From: Alkalispirochaeta americana
Lineage (GTDB): Bacteria > Spirochaetota > Spirochaetia > DSM-27196 > Alkalispirochaetaceae
Direction: 5' to 3'
NCBI RefSeq assembly: GCF_900156105.1
Contig: NZ_FTMS01000005.1
Coordinates: 62,001 to 126,000 of the forward strand
Length of the DNA stretch: 64,000 bases
Below the pieces are notes generated by a model that saw only the letters and a list, made by a program, of their open reading frames with translations, did not search any database and was not told the DNA's origin. A program made the translations under genes and the position numbers. Every line of letters begins with the position of its first letter. Position 1 is the first letter of the stretch. Shown here piece after piece: positions 1-10,302 of the stretch.

Positions 1-3000
1 TGCAGGTCCTTCCCGATGGCGGTGATCAGATCCCGAACCCTCTTCAGCTTCCTCCAGATCAACGGCGCTTCACGCTCCTCTTTAACGGGCCTGTCGATCC
101 AGACCATGTAAAAAATTACATCCGCCTTGAAGTGGGCCAGAGAGAAGGAGCAGGCCAGAAAGAAACAGAAGAAAAAAAGACCTCACCCCCTGAAGCTCCC
201 GGCTTCTCCCTGACCCATCCCCGGCACGAATCGGTTCAGGGAGATCTTAATCTTCGCGCACGCAGCCTGGTGCTGGAACTGGAGGAAGCCCTCCCGGAGA
301 ACAGAGAAATCCGGATTATTCTGGAAGCTGGAGCGAGTCCCTTTCCGGGATACATCGCCACAACCGGGGATTCGGTTCACACCTTTCACACCATCACTCC
401 CTTCAAAAAGACCGGTTTCTCAACCCGTTCCTACGCTTTTGCCCGCAGCCCCCAAGGTGACAGCAACCCCCTCTACATCGAGTTCAGCCACCCCCTGGAT
501 AAGGATAGTCTCGATGGAAACATCACGGTGAGCCTTGACCTCAAAGACGAGGCTGTGACGGAGTTCCTGGACGTTCATCGACAGATCCTTCGCGTAAACA
601 ATCTTCCCGTGGTCTACGAATCGACCTACACCCTCACCCTGGGAGCAAACCTGAGGGACATCTACGGCCGAACCCTGGGCACCCCCCGGGATCTGACGAT
701 CGAAGTCCCCCGGGCTACCCGCTATTCTCACTTCCCGAACAGGGGCAGTCGCTTTCTTGAAGCTCAGTTTGAACCGAAGATCATTTTCGAACATCAGAAT
801 ATCGACGACGGAGTCTGGCTCGCAGCTTCCATCGACGATCCCTTTGAATCCTTTCCGGCAGAACGCCTGGAACCCTACGATTTCAGCGACGTTCCCGAGA
901 ACACCCGCTGGTTTGATGTGCTGAATTTGAGTCCCTATCTGAAGGCCAACGGCACAGGCTGGGTAGGACTCTCCTGGAACTTTGCAGAAAAAAATCACCG
1001 GGGAGAACGACCTTCCTGGGCCCAGGCGAACCTCCAGTTGCAAGTAACAAATCTTGGCCTGAGCGTTCGCTATGGCTACAACAGGGTCCTGGTGTGGGTG
1101 CGGGACCTTCGTGATAACAACCCCGTAGCGGGCGCCATGGTCAGCCTCCTCCCGTCTTCAAGAGAGACTGACCATGGGCACAGGGCCCTCACCGACTCCA
1201 GGGGGCTGGCGGCCATTGATATTGCGCCGGGAGTCTTCCGTGGCATCTACACAAACAGGAACGACTGGGATGATTTCATCATCCGCGTGAAGAGTGACTC
1301 CGATCTGGTGGAATTCAAGCCGAACCACAGTCATAACGCCTGGGCCCAGGGCATCAGGGCATCCCGAAATCCCGGTGGAATCGAAGACCCTCAACGAGCA
1401 ACCTTTCTTTTCAACGACCGGGGAATCTACCGTCCGGGAGAGACCATAACCTTTCGGGGAATAGATCGCGATCTGATTCTTGGAGAATACCAGGTCTACC
1501 AGGGTGACTACACGATAAAACTCGTTTCCAGCGACTGGCGCGCCCAGGGTGACTACGGTTCGATTTCAGGCATTACCACTGAAAACGGAGGCTTCCATGG
1601 CAGCTTTGAACTCCCCCGGGAGATGAACCCCGGATTCTACTACCTGGAATACGCTCGTGAAGGAGCACCAGCTCACGACCGGGAGCGCCTGCCCGTGCAG
1701 GTGGCGTATTTCCGCCGGGCCGCTTTCTCAGTGAGCCTTCAGCCTCCTGACTACCAGGTTCTGGCCGGAGAACAGGCCGCAGTGGGCATCTCTGCAGAGT
1801 ATCTTGCAGGGGGGGCCATGACTGCGGCTCCCTATCACTACGATCTGAGCCGGGAACCGGTAGTTTACCAACCACCGGGCAGAGAGTGGGAGGATTATCG
1901 TTTTGGACCAAAGCAACCCCGGACAGGCCGGAGTCATCTTGCCCAGGGCCAGGGACAGCTTGATAATACCGGCCGGGCTCTGGAGCAGATATCCTTCGAT
2001 TTCTCCGGGACTGCCCGGGGAGTGCCCCAGAAGTACCAGATCGAGGCACGGGTGCAAGATGCCGACAGCCAGGAAATAGCCGGCCGGACCAGCTTTATCG
2101 TTCATCCAGCCGAGATCTATGCCGCCATGAGAATATCCCGGAAAACCCGGGGTCACTGGGGCGGTTATTTCGTCGAAGCACAAACCCCCTTCCAGGTAGA
2201 CCTTCGCCTGGCAAGAATCGACGGCAGTCTTCCCCCGGAGGATTATCCCGGCAAGGATACCTTTGAACTGGAGGTTGTCAGAACCGAATGGAAGATGGTG
2301 CAGCAACAGGGCCTGGGCGGGCGCATCCACACCCGCTATGAACCCGAGGAAGTGACCGTCCTTCGCCGGGAGATATCCTTCCGGAATTCTGCCGGTCGGC
2401 TGGAACTAAACCTCCCCGAGTCAGGCAGCTATACCCTTCGCCTGGACGGGACCGACAGCCAGGGACGGGCTGTTCTTACCGAACTGGAACTCTACGCCTC
2501 GGGCAGCGGCTTTACCCGCTGGGGAGGCGACACGGCCCGTTCCATCCGCCTACAGCCTGACCGAGCCGTGTACCAGGCGGGAGACCTGGCACGGATCTTT
2601 GTCCAGACGCCGCTTCCCCGGGGCGAGTACCTTCTGACCACCGAACGGGAAGGTCTTCTCTCTCACGAAATAATCACCATCGAGGGTAGCCAAAGCGTGA
2701 TCGAGATTCCTCTGGAAGAGGCCCACGTACCGGTTCTCTACGTTATGCTCACCAGCGCCAGCGAACGCCAGGAGACTCCATCAAGTTATTTTGAGCCGGA
2801 CCTGGGAAAGCCCAGAGGTTACTTTGGCGCGGCCCTGCTGGAAATTGATCCTGATCCGAGGCGATTCGATATAGAGATCAATCCTTCCCGCCAGGGCTAC
2901 GCGCCGGGCGAAACAGCCCGGGTGCAACTACGTGTTTCCCGTCAGGGTCATCCCCTGGAAGGAGCAGAAGTCACCCTTATGGCAACAGACCGGGGCGTGC

Positions 3001-5423
3001 TCGACCTGATCGATCATCGGGTGCCTGATCCAGTGAGTTTTTTCTATAATCCCGGGCGATTTCCCCTGGGAACGGCCGGGGCCGACTCGCGATCTCTCCT
3101 GATCGACCCCGTCACCTACGACATAACGAGTCTTCAGGGAGGAGAGGCCGGTGCAGGAAAAGGCATGGACCGAAGCGATTTTCGTCCCACGGCGTTCTTT
3201 GAACCCTTTCTGACAAGCGACGCCGACGGCCTGATCGAGGTGGACATTAATCTTCCCGATACCCTGACCACCTACCGGCTCACCGCTCTGGGTGTAAAGG
3301 ATAACACCTTTGCACTGGAAGAGTCCGAATTGCTCGTAAGCAGTCCCCTGCCGATGAGGGCCAGCCTGCCCAGGAAACTCCGAGAGCGGGACACAGCCCG
3401 AGCCGGGGTGGTCTTGAGGAATCTTTCGGGCACCTCCAGAAATGTTCGCATCACACTCGATCTCCAGGCCCCTCCCGATGGCGATTCTCCGGCAGGGCTT
3501 GTTCTGGATGGAGCCGAAGAAATCACTCTGACCCTGGAGAACAACGAGTCCAGGGAGGTCTCTTTCCAGATCGGCGCTCTCCGACAGGGAACGTACGATC
3601 TGGTCTTTGATCTCCATGCCCGAGACATCGAGGGAGATATCTTCCAGGACCGCCTTCGAGCCAGCCTGGAGGTTGAACGGGGGATAACCAGCGAGAGCGT
3701 CGCAGTTTTTGGGACAGTGCCCCCGGGAACCGGCGAAGACCCCGGAAAGGTACGGGAGGGTTTTTCCTTCCCCCATGCCGCAGCCCCGGGGTTTGGAGAA
3801 CTCCGGCTGCAGTTTCACACAACACGGCTGCACCAGCTCTCACGGGAAGTTGCCGCCCTGGATGAGATCTGGCACGTTTCACTCTCTTCACGAATCGCTC
3901 GTCTTACCTCACCGCTCCTCCTGGGCAAGGGTTTCACAGAGCTTACCGGAAGAAGAGGGGATCATCAGGAAGATTTGAGAACCCTTGTGGCGGAAATTGA
4001 GACCCTCCAGCACAGCGACGGAGGATTTGTCGAGTTTACCGATCTCCTGGCGGGGATCACATCATCGAACCCCTGGACCACTCTGAGAACGGCTCATTTT
4101 CTGGCGGAATACACCCGGCTCTACGAGGAAGAACTCCCGCGAGGTTTGGACAAGGAATCCCTGGGCCTGTACCTGGGCCGCCTGGTTCAGGACTCCCGGC
4201 AAGATATTCATCTCCGGAGTTATGCCTTTTTTGCAGGATCGCTCCTTCAGGGGACAAGCCTGGGGGCAGCCCGCACCCTGTTGCAAGAAGAGACCGCTCT
4301 CGGGATGGATTGCCTGGGGCTGATTGCCCTGGGAGTCCTTCAAAACCCCAAAGATCCCGGTGCAGCAGAAACCATTGCCCGGGATGTTCTGCGAAAAATG
4401 ATGAATCTCGTGAACATCAGTCCCCGGGGAGTCGAATTTCTTCAGACCTACCAGGCCAGACACTACTTTGACTCTCCTGCCCGCCGGCTGTCGCTTCTCT
4501 CTCTATTACTGGAGACCCTGGAGCCCGATTCACCGCATCTGGATCGGGTAGCTCACAGCCTGGTGCAGGAACTTACAGCCCAAAACTGGAGCGGTCGGGA
4601 CGACCTGCTCTGGGGAGTGAGGGCACTCGCGCGGCCGTTGGCTCACGGCGATACGTCGCACATCGAATCCCCGGAGGAGGAAGCCCTGGGTGTCTCTATC
4701 AACGAGACAGAAGTTCTTTCAGCGAAAGCCCCCGGCCTCTACGACGGAACAGACCTCTTCACCTTTCCCCTCCACGAGCCCCCCCTTTCGGCACTGCCCC
4801 GGGACACGGAAGTCCCCCTGGAGCTGTTCCTGCAGGGATCGCGGGATCTGCACTATGCGGCGGTTATGACCTATGCCTTACCCGGAGAGATTCTCCATTC
4901 CCGCGATGAGGGGCTGGGAGTCAACCGATGGATAGAGACGCTGGAGGGCGAAACCCTTGCGGCTCAGGAACTGCAACGGGGAGAAACCTACCGCATGGTC
5001 ATACACCTGGAGGCTCCCTCGCAGTACTATAATCTCGCGCTCCGGGCACCCCTCCCATCGGGGGCAGAAGTGATCGACGGGAGCCTCAAGACCAGCGGGC
5101 AATACACAGCCCGGGGAGGGATCGAGCAGCGCAGCTGGCAACGGGAGACCCAGTATGGTGACACCCGGGAATACATCGACGAGGGGTATCTCTATCCAGG
5201 ACCAGACGGATGGCACCACCATTCGCTGCAACCGATCCGCCGGATCTTCGATAGCGAAATTCAATACTACTTCTCCTCTTTTTATGCGGGAAGCCAGACC
5301 ATCAGCTTTCTTTTCCGGGCTCTTTATCCCGGCATGTATCCCCTGCCCCCGGCCCGGGCTGAACTCCTTCAGGAACCGGAGGTCTTCGGACGAACCGCAG
5401 GGACGCTCTCGATCATACAATGA
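1..5423 (+). CDS. Alpha-2-macroglobulin-family protein, 5' truncated by window
   Basis: Large bacterial alpha-2-macroglobulin-like protein, expected to be exported to the cell surface or periplasm and to trap or inhibit proteases. The reading frame is open from base 3, and the residues before the first usable GTG (132) look like an ordinary Ig-like strand region (FNGPVDPDHV), so the true start lies upstream of the window and no signal peptide or lipobox can be judged. At least 1,806 residues are seen. Repeated macroglobulin (MG) beta domains fill the first ~1,000 residues; the A2M core follows (TSDADGLIEVDINLPDTLTT near base 3,215), then the alpha-helical complement-like region (about 3,790-4,650) and a terminal receptor-binding-like domain. 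I find no CxEQ thioester motif; the only cysteine I see is in MDCLGL near base 4,310. The stop overlaps the pbpC start (ATGA), as in the well-known A2M-pbpC pairing, which suggests a role in protecting or monitoring the envelope after damage. Confidence 0.88.
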   Translation, partial: QVLPDGGDQIPNPLQLPPDQRRFTLLFNGPVDPDHVKNYIRLEVGQREGAGQKETEEKKTSPPEAPGFSLTHPRHESVQGDLNLRARSLVLELEEALPENREIRIILEAGASPFPGYIATTGDSVHTFHTITPFKKTGFSTRSYAFARSPQGDSNPLYIEFSHPLDKDSLDGNITVSLDLKDEAVTEFLDVHRQILRVNNLPVVYESTYTLTLGANLRDIYGRTLGTPRDLTIEVPRATRYSHFPNRGSRFLEAQFEPKIIFEHQNIDDGVWLAASIDDPFESFPAERLEPYDFSDVPENTRWFDVLNLSPYLKANGTGWVGLSWNFAEKNHRGERPSWAQANLQLQVTNLGLSVRYGYNRVLVWVRDLRDNNPVAGAMVSLLPSSRETDHGHRALTDSRGLAAIDIAPGVFRGIYTNRNDWDDFIIRVKSDSDLVEFKPNHSHNAWAQGIRASRNPGGIEDPQRATFLFNDRGIYRPGETITFRGIDRDLILGEYQVYQGDYTIKLVSSDWRAQGDYGSISGITTENGGFHGSFELPREMNPGFYYLEYAREGAPAHDRERLPVQVAYFRRAAFSVSLQPPDYQVLAGEQAAVGISAEYLAGGAMTAAPYHYDLSREPVVYQPPGREWEDYRFGPKQPRTGRSHLAQGQGQLDNTGRALEQISFDFSGTARGVPQKYQIEARVQDADSQEIAGRTSFIVHPAEIYAAMRISRKTRGHWGGYFVEAQTPFQVDLRLARIDGSLPPEDYPGKDTFELEVVRTEWKMVQQQGLGGRIHTRYEPEEVTVLRREISFRNSAGRLELNLPESGSYTLRLDGTDSQGRAVLTELELYASGSGFTRWGGDTARSIRLQPDRAVYQAGDLARIFVQTPLPRGEYLLTTEREGLLSHEIITIEGSQSVIEIPLEEAHVPVLYVMLTSASERQETPSSYFEPDLGKPRGYFGAALLEIDPDPRRFDIEINPSRQGYAPGETARVQLRVSRQGHPLEGAEVTLMATDRGVLDLIDHRVPDPVSFFYNPGRFPLGTAGADSRSLLIDPVTYDITSLQGGEAGAGKGMDRSDFRPTAFFEPFLTSDADGLIEVDINLPDTLTTYRLTALGVKDNTFALEESELLVSSPLPMRASLPRKLRERDTARAGVVLRNLSGTSRNVRITLDLQAPPDGDSPAGLVLDGAEEITLTLENNESREVSFQIGALRQGTYDLVFDLHARDIEGDIFQDRLRASLEVERGITSESVAVFGTVPPGTGEDPGKVREGFSFPHAAAPGFGELRLQFHTTRLHQLSREVAALDEIWHVSLSSRIARLTSPLLLGKGFTELTGRRGDHQEDLRTLVAEIETLQHSDGGFVEFTDLLAGITSSNPWTTLRTAHFLAEYTRLYEEELPRGLDKESLGLYLGRLVQDSRQDIHLRSYAFFAGSLLQGTSLGAARTLLQEETALGMDCLGLIALGVLQNPKDPGAAETIARDVLRKMMNLVNISPRGVEFLQTYQARHYFDSPARRLSLLSLLLETLEPDSPHLDRVAHSLVQELTAQNWSGRDDLLWGVRALARPLAHGDTSHIESPEEEALGVSINETEVLSAKAPGLYDGTDLFTFPLHEPPLSALPRDTEVPLELFLQGSRDLHYAAVMTYALPGEILHSRDEGLGVNRWIETLEGETLAAQELQRGETYRMVIHLEAPSQYYNLALRAPLPSGAEVIDGSLKTSGQYTARGGIEQRSWQRETQYGDTREYIDEGYLYPGPDGWHHHSLQPIRRIFDSEIQYYFSSFYAGSQTISFLFRALYPGMYPLPPARAELLQEPEVFGRTAGTLSIIQ

Positions 5424-7759
5424 GGTATCGGAGTCTCAATCAGGTAAGGACCACCAAGGGCCGTCCCCCGGGGAAGCGCCCCTCTGCTGTCCCGCCTCCC
5501 TTGATCATTCTTCTGGGGCTGGCCGGGGCCGTGGCGATCACCCTCTACGGGTTTGCACGGTTCTCGGCTTTCCCCGAACTGGAGGAATTTCTCCGGCATC
5601 CCCTCTCACGGGACGTTCTTGATCGTCGGGGGAGGGTGCTGTACCGGGAAGACCTCCATGACGGAACCCGGCGTGAGTGGACACCCCTGGAAGAGATCCC
5701 CCGAGGTGTTGTGCAGGCCTTTATCGCCGGGGAAGACCAGCGTTTCTTCTCGCATCGTGGAGTAGATCCCCTGGCAGCAATACGAGCGGCCTTCCAGAAC
5801 CTGCGAGAAAAACGCACCATTAGCGGCGCCAGCACCATCACCATGCAACTGGCCCGAATCATTGCCCCCCATGGGGGAGGAATCCGGGGAAAAGCTCTCG
5901 AGAGCTGGAACGCCCTGCGGCTGGAAACCCGGCTGAAAAAGCAGGACCTTCTTGAATTATACCTGAACAGAATCCCCTTTGGACGAGGGGCCGAGGGTGT
6001 CGCCAGCGCTGCAATGGTCTATTTCGGCCGCCCCCTGGAGACGCTTTCCCCGCCCCAGGCGGCACTCCTGTCAGTATTTCCCCGCAGCCCCTCACGATAC
6101 AACCCGCAAAACCACCCCGAAGGCCTGCAGGAAGCAGCCGTCCTGATCGGTCGCCGCATGAACCCGCCCCAAGTCGCGGCAGAAATACAAGCTGCCCTGG
6201 ACCAATGCGCCAGCCTGCCCCGGCAGACCGGGACGATCAGGGCCCCTCATTTCGCCCTCCGCGTACTTCGGGAACATCCCCAGGACACAACGGCGCCCCC
6301 CTCCTCGCGAAGCCGCCTGCGCACTACCCTGGATATGTCGGTTCAGCAGACTGCCGAAACGCTGGCTGCGTCAGCTCTTGCGGAGGCCCGGGATCAACGC
6401 CTGCAAAACGCCGCTGTTCTGGTTATCGAGAACTCCTCGGGAGACGTGCTGGCCTACGTGGGCAACACCGATTTTTTTGACCACTCCAGGGGAGGTCAGA
6501 TCGACGCGGTTCGAATACGACGTCAGCCAGGAAGCACCCTGAAGCCCTTTCTCTACGCCCTGGCGCTGGAGCAGGGATACACCGCTGCATCGATCCTCCC
6601 GGATATTCCTCTGGCCCTGGGCAGCTACGAGACCTACATACCCCGAAACTTCGACCATAGTTTCTCCGGGCCGGTCCGCCTGCGCGAGGCCCTCGCCTCA
6701 AGCCTGAACATACCGGCCGTGTGGATGGTTTCGCGCCTGGGCGTGGGGACCTTTGTGGACCAGCTGGTGAGACTGGGCTTTGATCTGGAACCGCAACGCA
6801 CCAGCGCAGGAGCGGGCATTGCCCTGGGAAGCGTTGAGGTCACCCTGGAGGAACTTACCCGCGCCTACACCGCTTTTATCAACAACGGCCGCGCCCTGGA
6901 ACTCCGGTTCATACCCGGCCAGGGCCCTCCCGAATCTCTCCCCGGAAGAGGTTGCAGCCCCGCCACGGCGGGGATCATCCGCGATATCCTGGGCGATGCT
7001 CCGTCGCGATTTCGAGGCTTCGGCCACTACAGCCTCTTGCGCACGGCCTACCCCTCCTTTTTCAAGACCGGCACGGCAAACCAGTTCTCGAATATCTGGG
7101 CCGTGGGGGCTTCTCCGGAAATTACCGTCGGGGTCTGGATGGGAAATGTTCACGGCCAGACCGTGCAGGGTCTCACTGGATCAAGTGTCCCGGCCCGCGT
7201 GGTTGTGGGTATTCTTGACCACTTCAGCTCACCCGGGAGCAGGTTCCCCGAGATTCCCCACGTCCAGGAGAGATGGATCTCCAGCATAAGCGGCGGCGAG
7301 GTCTCTGCCGATGACCCCTACGCTGTGCTCGAGTACTTTCTCCCGGGAACCGGACCGGATCCCGATACCTGGCACCGGGGGCCTGCGGGAGAGGTCCTCT
7401 ATCCTCCCGAGTATGCCCCCTGGGCGCAGGACCATCGCCTCGCTTCCCGCCCCACCCCGGCGACACCAGGCTCTACCTGGGGAAAGCCGGATTCCACCTG
7501 GGGGCGAATTACCCATCCCAACAACGGGGCACAGTACTTTCCGGACCCCTATCTCAAGATTGATGAATCCCAGGCCCTTCGCATAGAGATTGTGGGGGAA
7601 GGCTCGTGGCTGGGACTCTACAAAAACTCTGTCCTGATCAAACAAGCCTCTCCGCCCTTTCGGGTTCATCAGCCCCTCTCCCGGGGCCGGCATATCCTGG
7701 AGCTCAAGGATCAGGCCGGAGAAGTTCTGGACCGGGTGCACTTTCACGTGGGGCGATGA
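5420..7759 (+). CDS. pbpC: Penicillin-binding protein 1C
   Basis: Bifunctional class A peptidoglycan synthase of the PBP1C type (779 aa). One N-terminal membrane segment (about residues 27-44) anchors it in the inner membrane. The glycosyltransferase domain has motif 1 GEDQRFFSHRGVDP (104-117, catalytic Glu105) and motif 2 GASTITMQLAR (136-146). The transpeptidase domain has the SxxK nucleophile STLK (Ser372), SLN (428-430) and KTGT (549-552), so both active sites look intact. Residues from about 670 match the small beta domain typical of PBP1C C-termini (BiPBP_C). The start overlaps the stop of the A2M gene by four bases, so the two are translationally coupled. Its stop overlaps the end of the convergent GNAT gene by 16 bp. 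Confidence 0.95.
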   Translation: MRYRSLNQVRTTKGRPPGKRPSAVPPPLIILLGLAGAVAITLYGFARFSAFPELEEFLRHPLSRDVLDRRGRVLYREDLHDGTRREWTPLEEIPRGVVQAFIAGEDQRFFSHRGVDPLAAIRAAFQNLREKRTISGASTITMQLARIIAPHGGGIRGKALESWNALRLETRLKKQDLLELYLNRIPFGRGAEGVASAAMVYFGRPLETLSPPQAALLSVFPRSPSRYNPQNHPEGLQEAAVLIGRRMNPPQVAAEIQAALDQCASLPRQTGTIRAPHFALRVLREHPQDTTAPPSSRSRLRTTLDMSVQQTAETLAASALAEARDQRLQNAAVLVIENSSGDVLAYVGNTDFFDHSRGGQIDAVRIRRQPGSTLKPFLYALALEQGYTAASILPDIPLALGSYETYIPRNFDHSFSGPVRLREALASSLNIPAVWMVSRLGVGTFVDQLVRLGFDLEPQRTSAGAGIALGSVEVTLEELTRAYTAFINNGRALELRFIPGQGPPESLPGRGCSPATAGIIRDILGDAPSRFRGFGHYSLLRTAYPSFFKTGTANQFSNIWAVGASPEITVGVWMGNVHGQTVQGLTGSSVPARVVVGILDHFSSPGSRFPEIPHVQERWISSISGGEVSADDPYAVLEYFLPGTGPDPDTWHRGPAGEVLYPPEYAPWAQDHRLASRPTPATPGSTWGKPDSTWGRITHPNNGAQYFPDPYLKIDESQALRIEIVGEGSWLGLYKNSVLIKQASPPFRVHQPLSRGRHILELKDQAGEVLDRVHFHVGR

Positions 7760-8238
7760 GAGGGGGCCTCGGCAAAGCGGGCCAAATCATCGCCCTCAAA
7801 ACGATAATACTCCTTCTCTGATACCACCCGTGCACCCAGGTCCCGATAAAACGTTCCGGCACCGGGGTTTGTCGCTTCTGCCGTCCAGTCGAAGCGGCTA
7901 CATCCTCTGGCCCAGGCCAAACGGGCCAGGTGTTTCATCACCCTCTTCCCGACTCCCTGCCCCCGGGCCCGGGAGGAGACAAAGAGCTCTTTCATGTAGA
8001 GTTGCCCCGATCTGCCAGGAGCGGGATACATGATCGCGTAGGTAGCAAAAGCCAGGACACGCTCGTCATCGCAAGCCACAATCACGGACACTCCCGAGGG
8101 TTCCGCCAGAATCCTCTCCAGATAGGCCATGGCCTCTTGGCAGGAGCTTTCCTTCTTGCCTCGATAGAAGAGTTCCCACTCCCACAACAGCGGCACCAGA
8201 AGACGAAACAGATCTTTCTCGAGAGGTTTAATATCCAT
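7744..8238 (-). CDS. GNAT-family N-acetyltransferase
   Basis: Acyl-CoA-dependent acetyltransferase of the GNAT fold, 164 aa, substrate unknown. The acetyl-CoA loop signature is visible as SSRARGQGVGKRVMKHL (motif A, R/Q-x-x-G-x-G/A type), preceded by the beta strand YMKELFVS and followed by CSRFDWTAEATNPGAGTFYRDLG, the usual motif B with the NxxAxxFYxxxG pattern. The ATG at 8238 is preferred over the GTG one codon upstream because GAGG sits five bases before it. The gene is convergent with pbpC and overlaps its last 16 bp. Confidence 0.85.
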   Translation of the reverse strand: MDIKPLEKDLFRLLVPLLWEWELFYRGKKESSCQEAMAYLERILAEPSGVSVIVACDDERVLAFATYAIMYPAPGRSGQLYMKELFVSSRARGQGVGKRVMKHLARLAWARGCSRFDWTAEATNPGAGTFYRDLGARVVSEKEYYRFEGDDLARFAEAPSHRPT

Positions 8239-8383
8239 CACGACCTCACACTTCTTTTGCCACAGGCCGGATCACTCCCTGTTCCAGTCCCGTTTAATCT
8301 GCGCCGGGACACCATTCACCAGCACCATCTACTCTAAATCCGGAACGCCGACGATTCAGGCCTCACAAACCCACGCAAATCAT

Positions 8384-8389
8384 TATAAT
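8384..8389 (+). promoter_or_regulatory. -10 element directly upstream of a start codon
   Basis: Perfect TATAAT with only six bases between it and the ATG at 8396. There is no Shine-Dalgarno sequence, so transcription would begin at or next to the start codon (leaderless mRNA). No convincing -35 is visible 17-18 bp upstream. Confidence 0.5.
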
Positions 8390-8395
8390 AGGGTT

Positions 8396-10213
8396 ATGGA
8401 TCGACCGGAATCGTTTTTTCTTGCACCGGCTCTCTTCCTCCTTCTGACTCTACCGTTGCCGGGGCAGAACCAGGAAGATTTTCTCCTCCAGGAGGTCCTC
8501 TGCTTTCGCGAGGTCCAGGGAAGTCAGGCTCCGGCGGTCGAAGAGCCCCTTCTTCTTCAGGAACCTCTCTTTCTTGATGAGGCAGCCCTCAGAATCCTTT
8601 TCTATCCCGGCCACGAGAGGGACCTCAACAGCGAGATCCACCCCGGGAAAGAGCATCCTGGAAGGAATGAGTCAGAACCCTTCGGGGAAGCCCGGGAACT
8701 GGAGAGACTCCCTTACCACTACTCGTCCCGGTCGTTCAGGGGAGCAATGTACCGCATTGTTCTGCCACCAATCACAGTGGACAGCGGAACAAGCCCGGCC
8801 CTGAAGCTGGGACACGTGGTCGACTTCGATACGGTCTACGTGAACGGCTGGTTTCTTGGACGCAACGGAGGCGTTTCCCTGGGCGGAGCCGACGAAGCTT
8901 TCGGCATCTCCCGCCTCTATCGAATCCCCGCAAACCACCTCTATCGGGACAGGGAGAATATCATCTCGATCTACACATCGGCCCGGCCCTGGGGCCAGGC
9001 AGGAACCTACTCGCGCCCCCTCCTTGGGCCATATCATCATTTTACGCGGCAGCGGGCCGTGACCGATACGATCAAATATATGCTGACCGCCTGCTACGCC
9101 ATGACGGGGCTTTTTTTCCTCACCCTCTACGCCCGTCGAAGATCTTTGGCAGAGCACTTTTTTTTCGGACTCTTCTGCCTGGCCGTGGCAGTATATTTTT
9201 TCTTCCGGATTCAAACGAGTCTGGTATTTCTTGATAACTACGCCAGAGCTGCCCGCTTTGAACTTGCTTCTCTCTGGGTAGCAATCCCCTGCTTTATGCT
9301 CTTTGTGATGCAGTACTTCAAAGAGCCCGTCAGAGCGATCCACGCCGGATACCTGGCCTTCTCCGCGATATGCCTGGTCCTCGTTCCTCTGCACCCCAGC
9401 ACTCTCTTTCTGACCAGGATCAATTTCTCGGTAATTCAGCTCTCCTGGGTTCTTCCGCTGGCGGTGGTCATGAAAACACTCTTCAAGAACTTCCGCAGCT
9501 CCCCCGCAGCGTATCTTATGTTTGTCTCTTCCTTGATCATGGTTTTCCTCACGATGGTAGACATCTATATCAGCAGAAACCATAGGGGAAGCAGCAACAT
9601 GGCTTTCATTACCCAGTACGCCCTTTTCCCCTACACCATGGCCATCGCTCTGGCCACGATTCATAACCTGGTGCGTCTCTATGACGAGGTGGAGCGCCTC
9701 ACCGTGCTGGCCCACCGCGACAGCCTGACCGGGGCGTTTGCCCGGCATCAGGGAGAAAAACTTGCTGCAGCCTTACTGGATCAAGCAGCCCGAACCTCCA
9801 AACCTGTAAGTTTTCTCGTTCTTGACCTGGATCACTTTAAGTTGGTGAACGACACCTACGGTCACGCTGCAGGGGATACCGTTTTAAGGCGGATCGGAGA
9901 ACTCTTGAGAAATACCTTTCGCAAGAAAGATCTGATCTTCCGCTTCGGCGGCGAAGAGTTTTGCCTCCTCCTGCCGGACACATCGTGTGCCGAGGCCCAG
10001 GCCATTGCAGAACGGCTCAGGAGGACGGTAGAATCCCTGAAAATTCCCGAAGTCGATCCCGGGCTCACTCTGAGCGCGAGCATCGGAATCTCGGTCTACC
10101 CCGAGTGCGGGTCAGCCCAGGAGGAACTCTTCCAGCGGGCCGATCAGGCCCTGTATACTGCCAAGAAGCAGGGTCGGAATATGGTGGTCTGCTGCCCCAC
10201 ACAGCACCCCTGA
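8396..10213 (+). CDS. 7TMR-DISM diguanylate cyclase (GGDEF)
   Basis: Membrane receptor that should make c-di-GMP in response to an external ligand (605 aa). A signal peptide (residues 1-23, ending LPLPGQ) precedes an extracellular region of about 200 residues whose VYVNGWFLGRNGG stretch resembles the jelly-roll sugar-binding fold seen in glycosidases. Seven hydrophobic segments between about 225 and 425 match the 7TMR-DISM transmembrane module. A short coiled segment leads to the GGDEF domain: RDSLTGAF, DLDHFKLVNDTYGH and the catalytic GGEEF at 518-522. An RxxD product-inhibition site (RKKD, 509-512) lies exactly five residues before GGEEF, so the enzyme is predicted active and feedback-inhibited. 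It heads the sensory island and may be leaderless (TATAAT six bases before the ATG). Confidence 0.93.
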   Translation: MDRPESFFLAPALFLLLTLPLPGQNQEDFLLQEVLCFREVQGSQAPAVEEPLLLQEPLFLDEAALRILFYPGHERDLNSEIHPGKEHPGRNESEPFGEARELERLPYHYSSRSFRGAMYRIVLPPITVDSGTSPALKLGHVVDFDTVYVNGWFLGRNGGVSLGGADEAFGISRLYRIPANHLYRDRENIISIYTSARPWGQAGTYSRPLLGPYHHFTRQRAVTDTIKYMLTACYAMTGLFFLTLYARRRSLAEHFFFGLFCLAVAVYFFFRIQTSLVFLDNYARAARFELASLWVAIPCFMLFVMQYFKEPVRAIHAGYLAFSAICLVLVPLHPSTLFLTRINFSVIQLSWVLPLAVVMKTLFKNFRSSPAAYLMFVSSLIMVFLTMVDIYISRNHRGSSNMAFITQYALFPYTMAIALATIHNLVRLYDEVERLTVLAHRDSLTGAFARHQGEKLAAALLDQAARTSKPVSFLVLDLDHFKLVNDTYGHAAGDTVLRRIGELLRNTFRKKDLIFRFGGEEFCLLLPDTSCAEAQAIAERLRRTVESLKIPEVDPGLTLSASIGISVYPECGSAQEELFQRADQALYTAKKQGRNMVVCCPTQHP

Positions 10214-10302
10214 TCTGACACAGCAGCTGTTCCCCCTGTCGCATCACCCCCCAAGGCATTATTGTTCCTCCCTACTTGTCCCTCCTCGTGGTATTATCAT
10301 CC

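Noticed and set aside
3-132. GTG 132 as the start of the alpha-2-macroglobulin gene
   Set aside because: The frame is open to the window edge with domain-like sequence and no ribosome site precedes the GTG.
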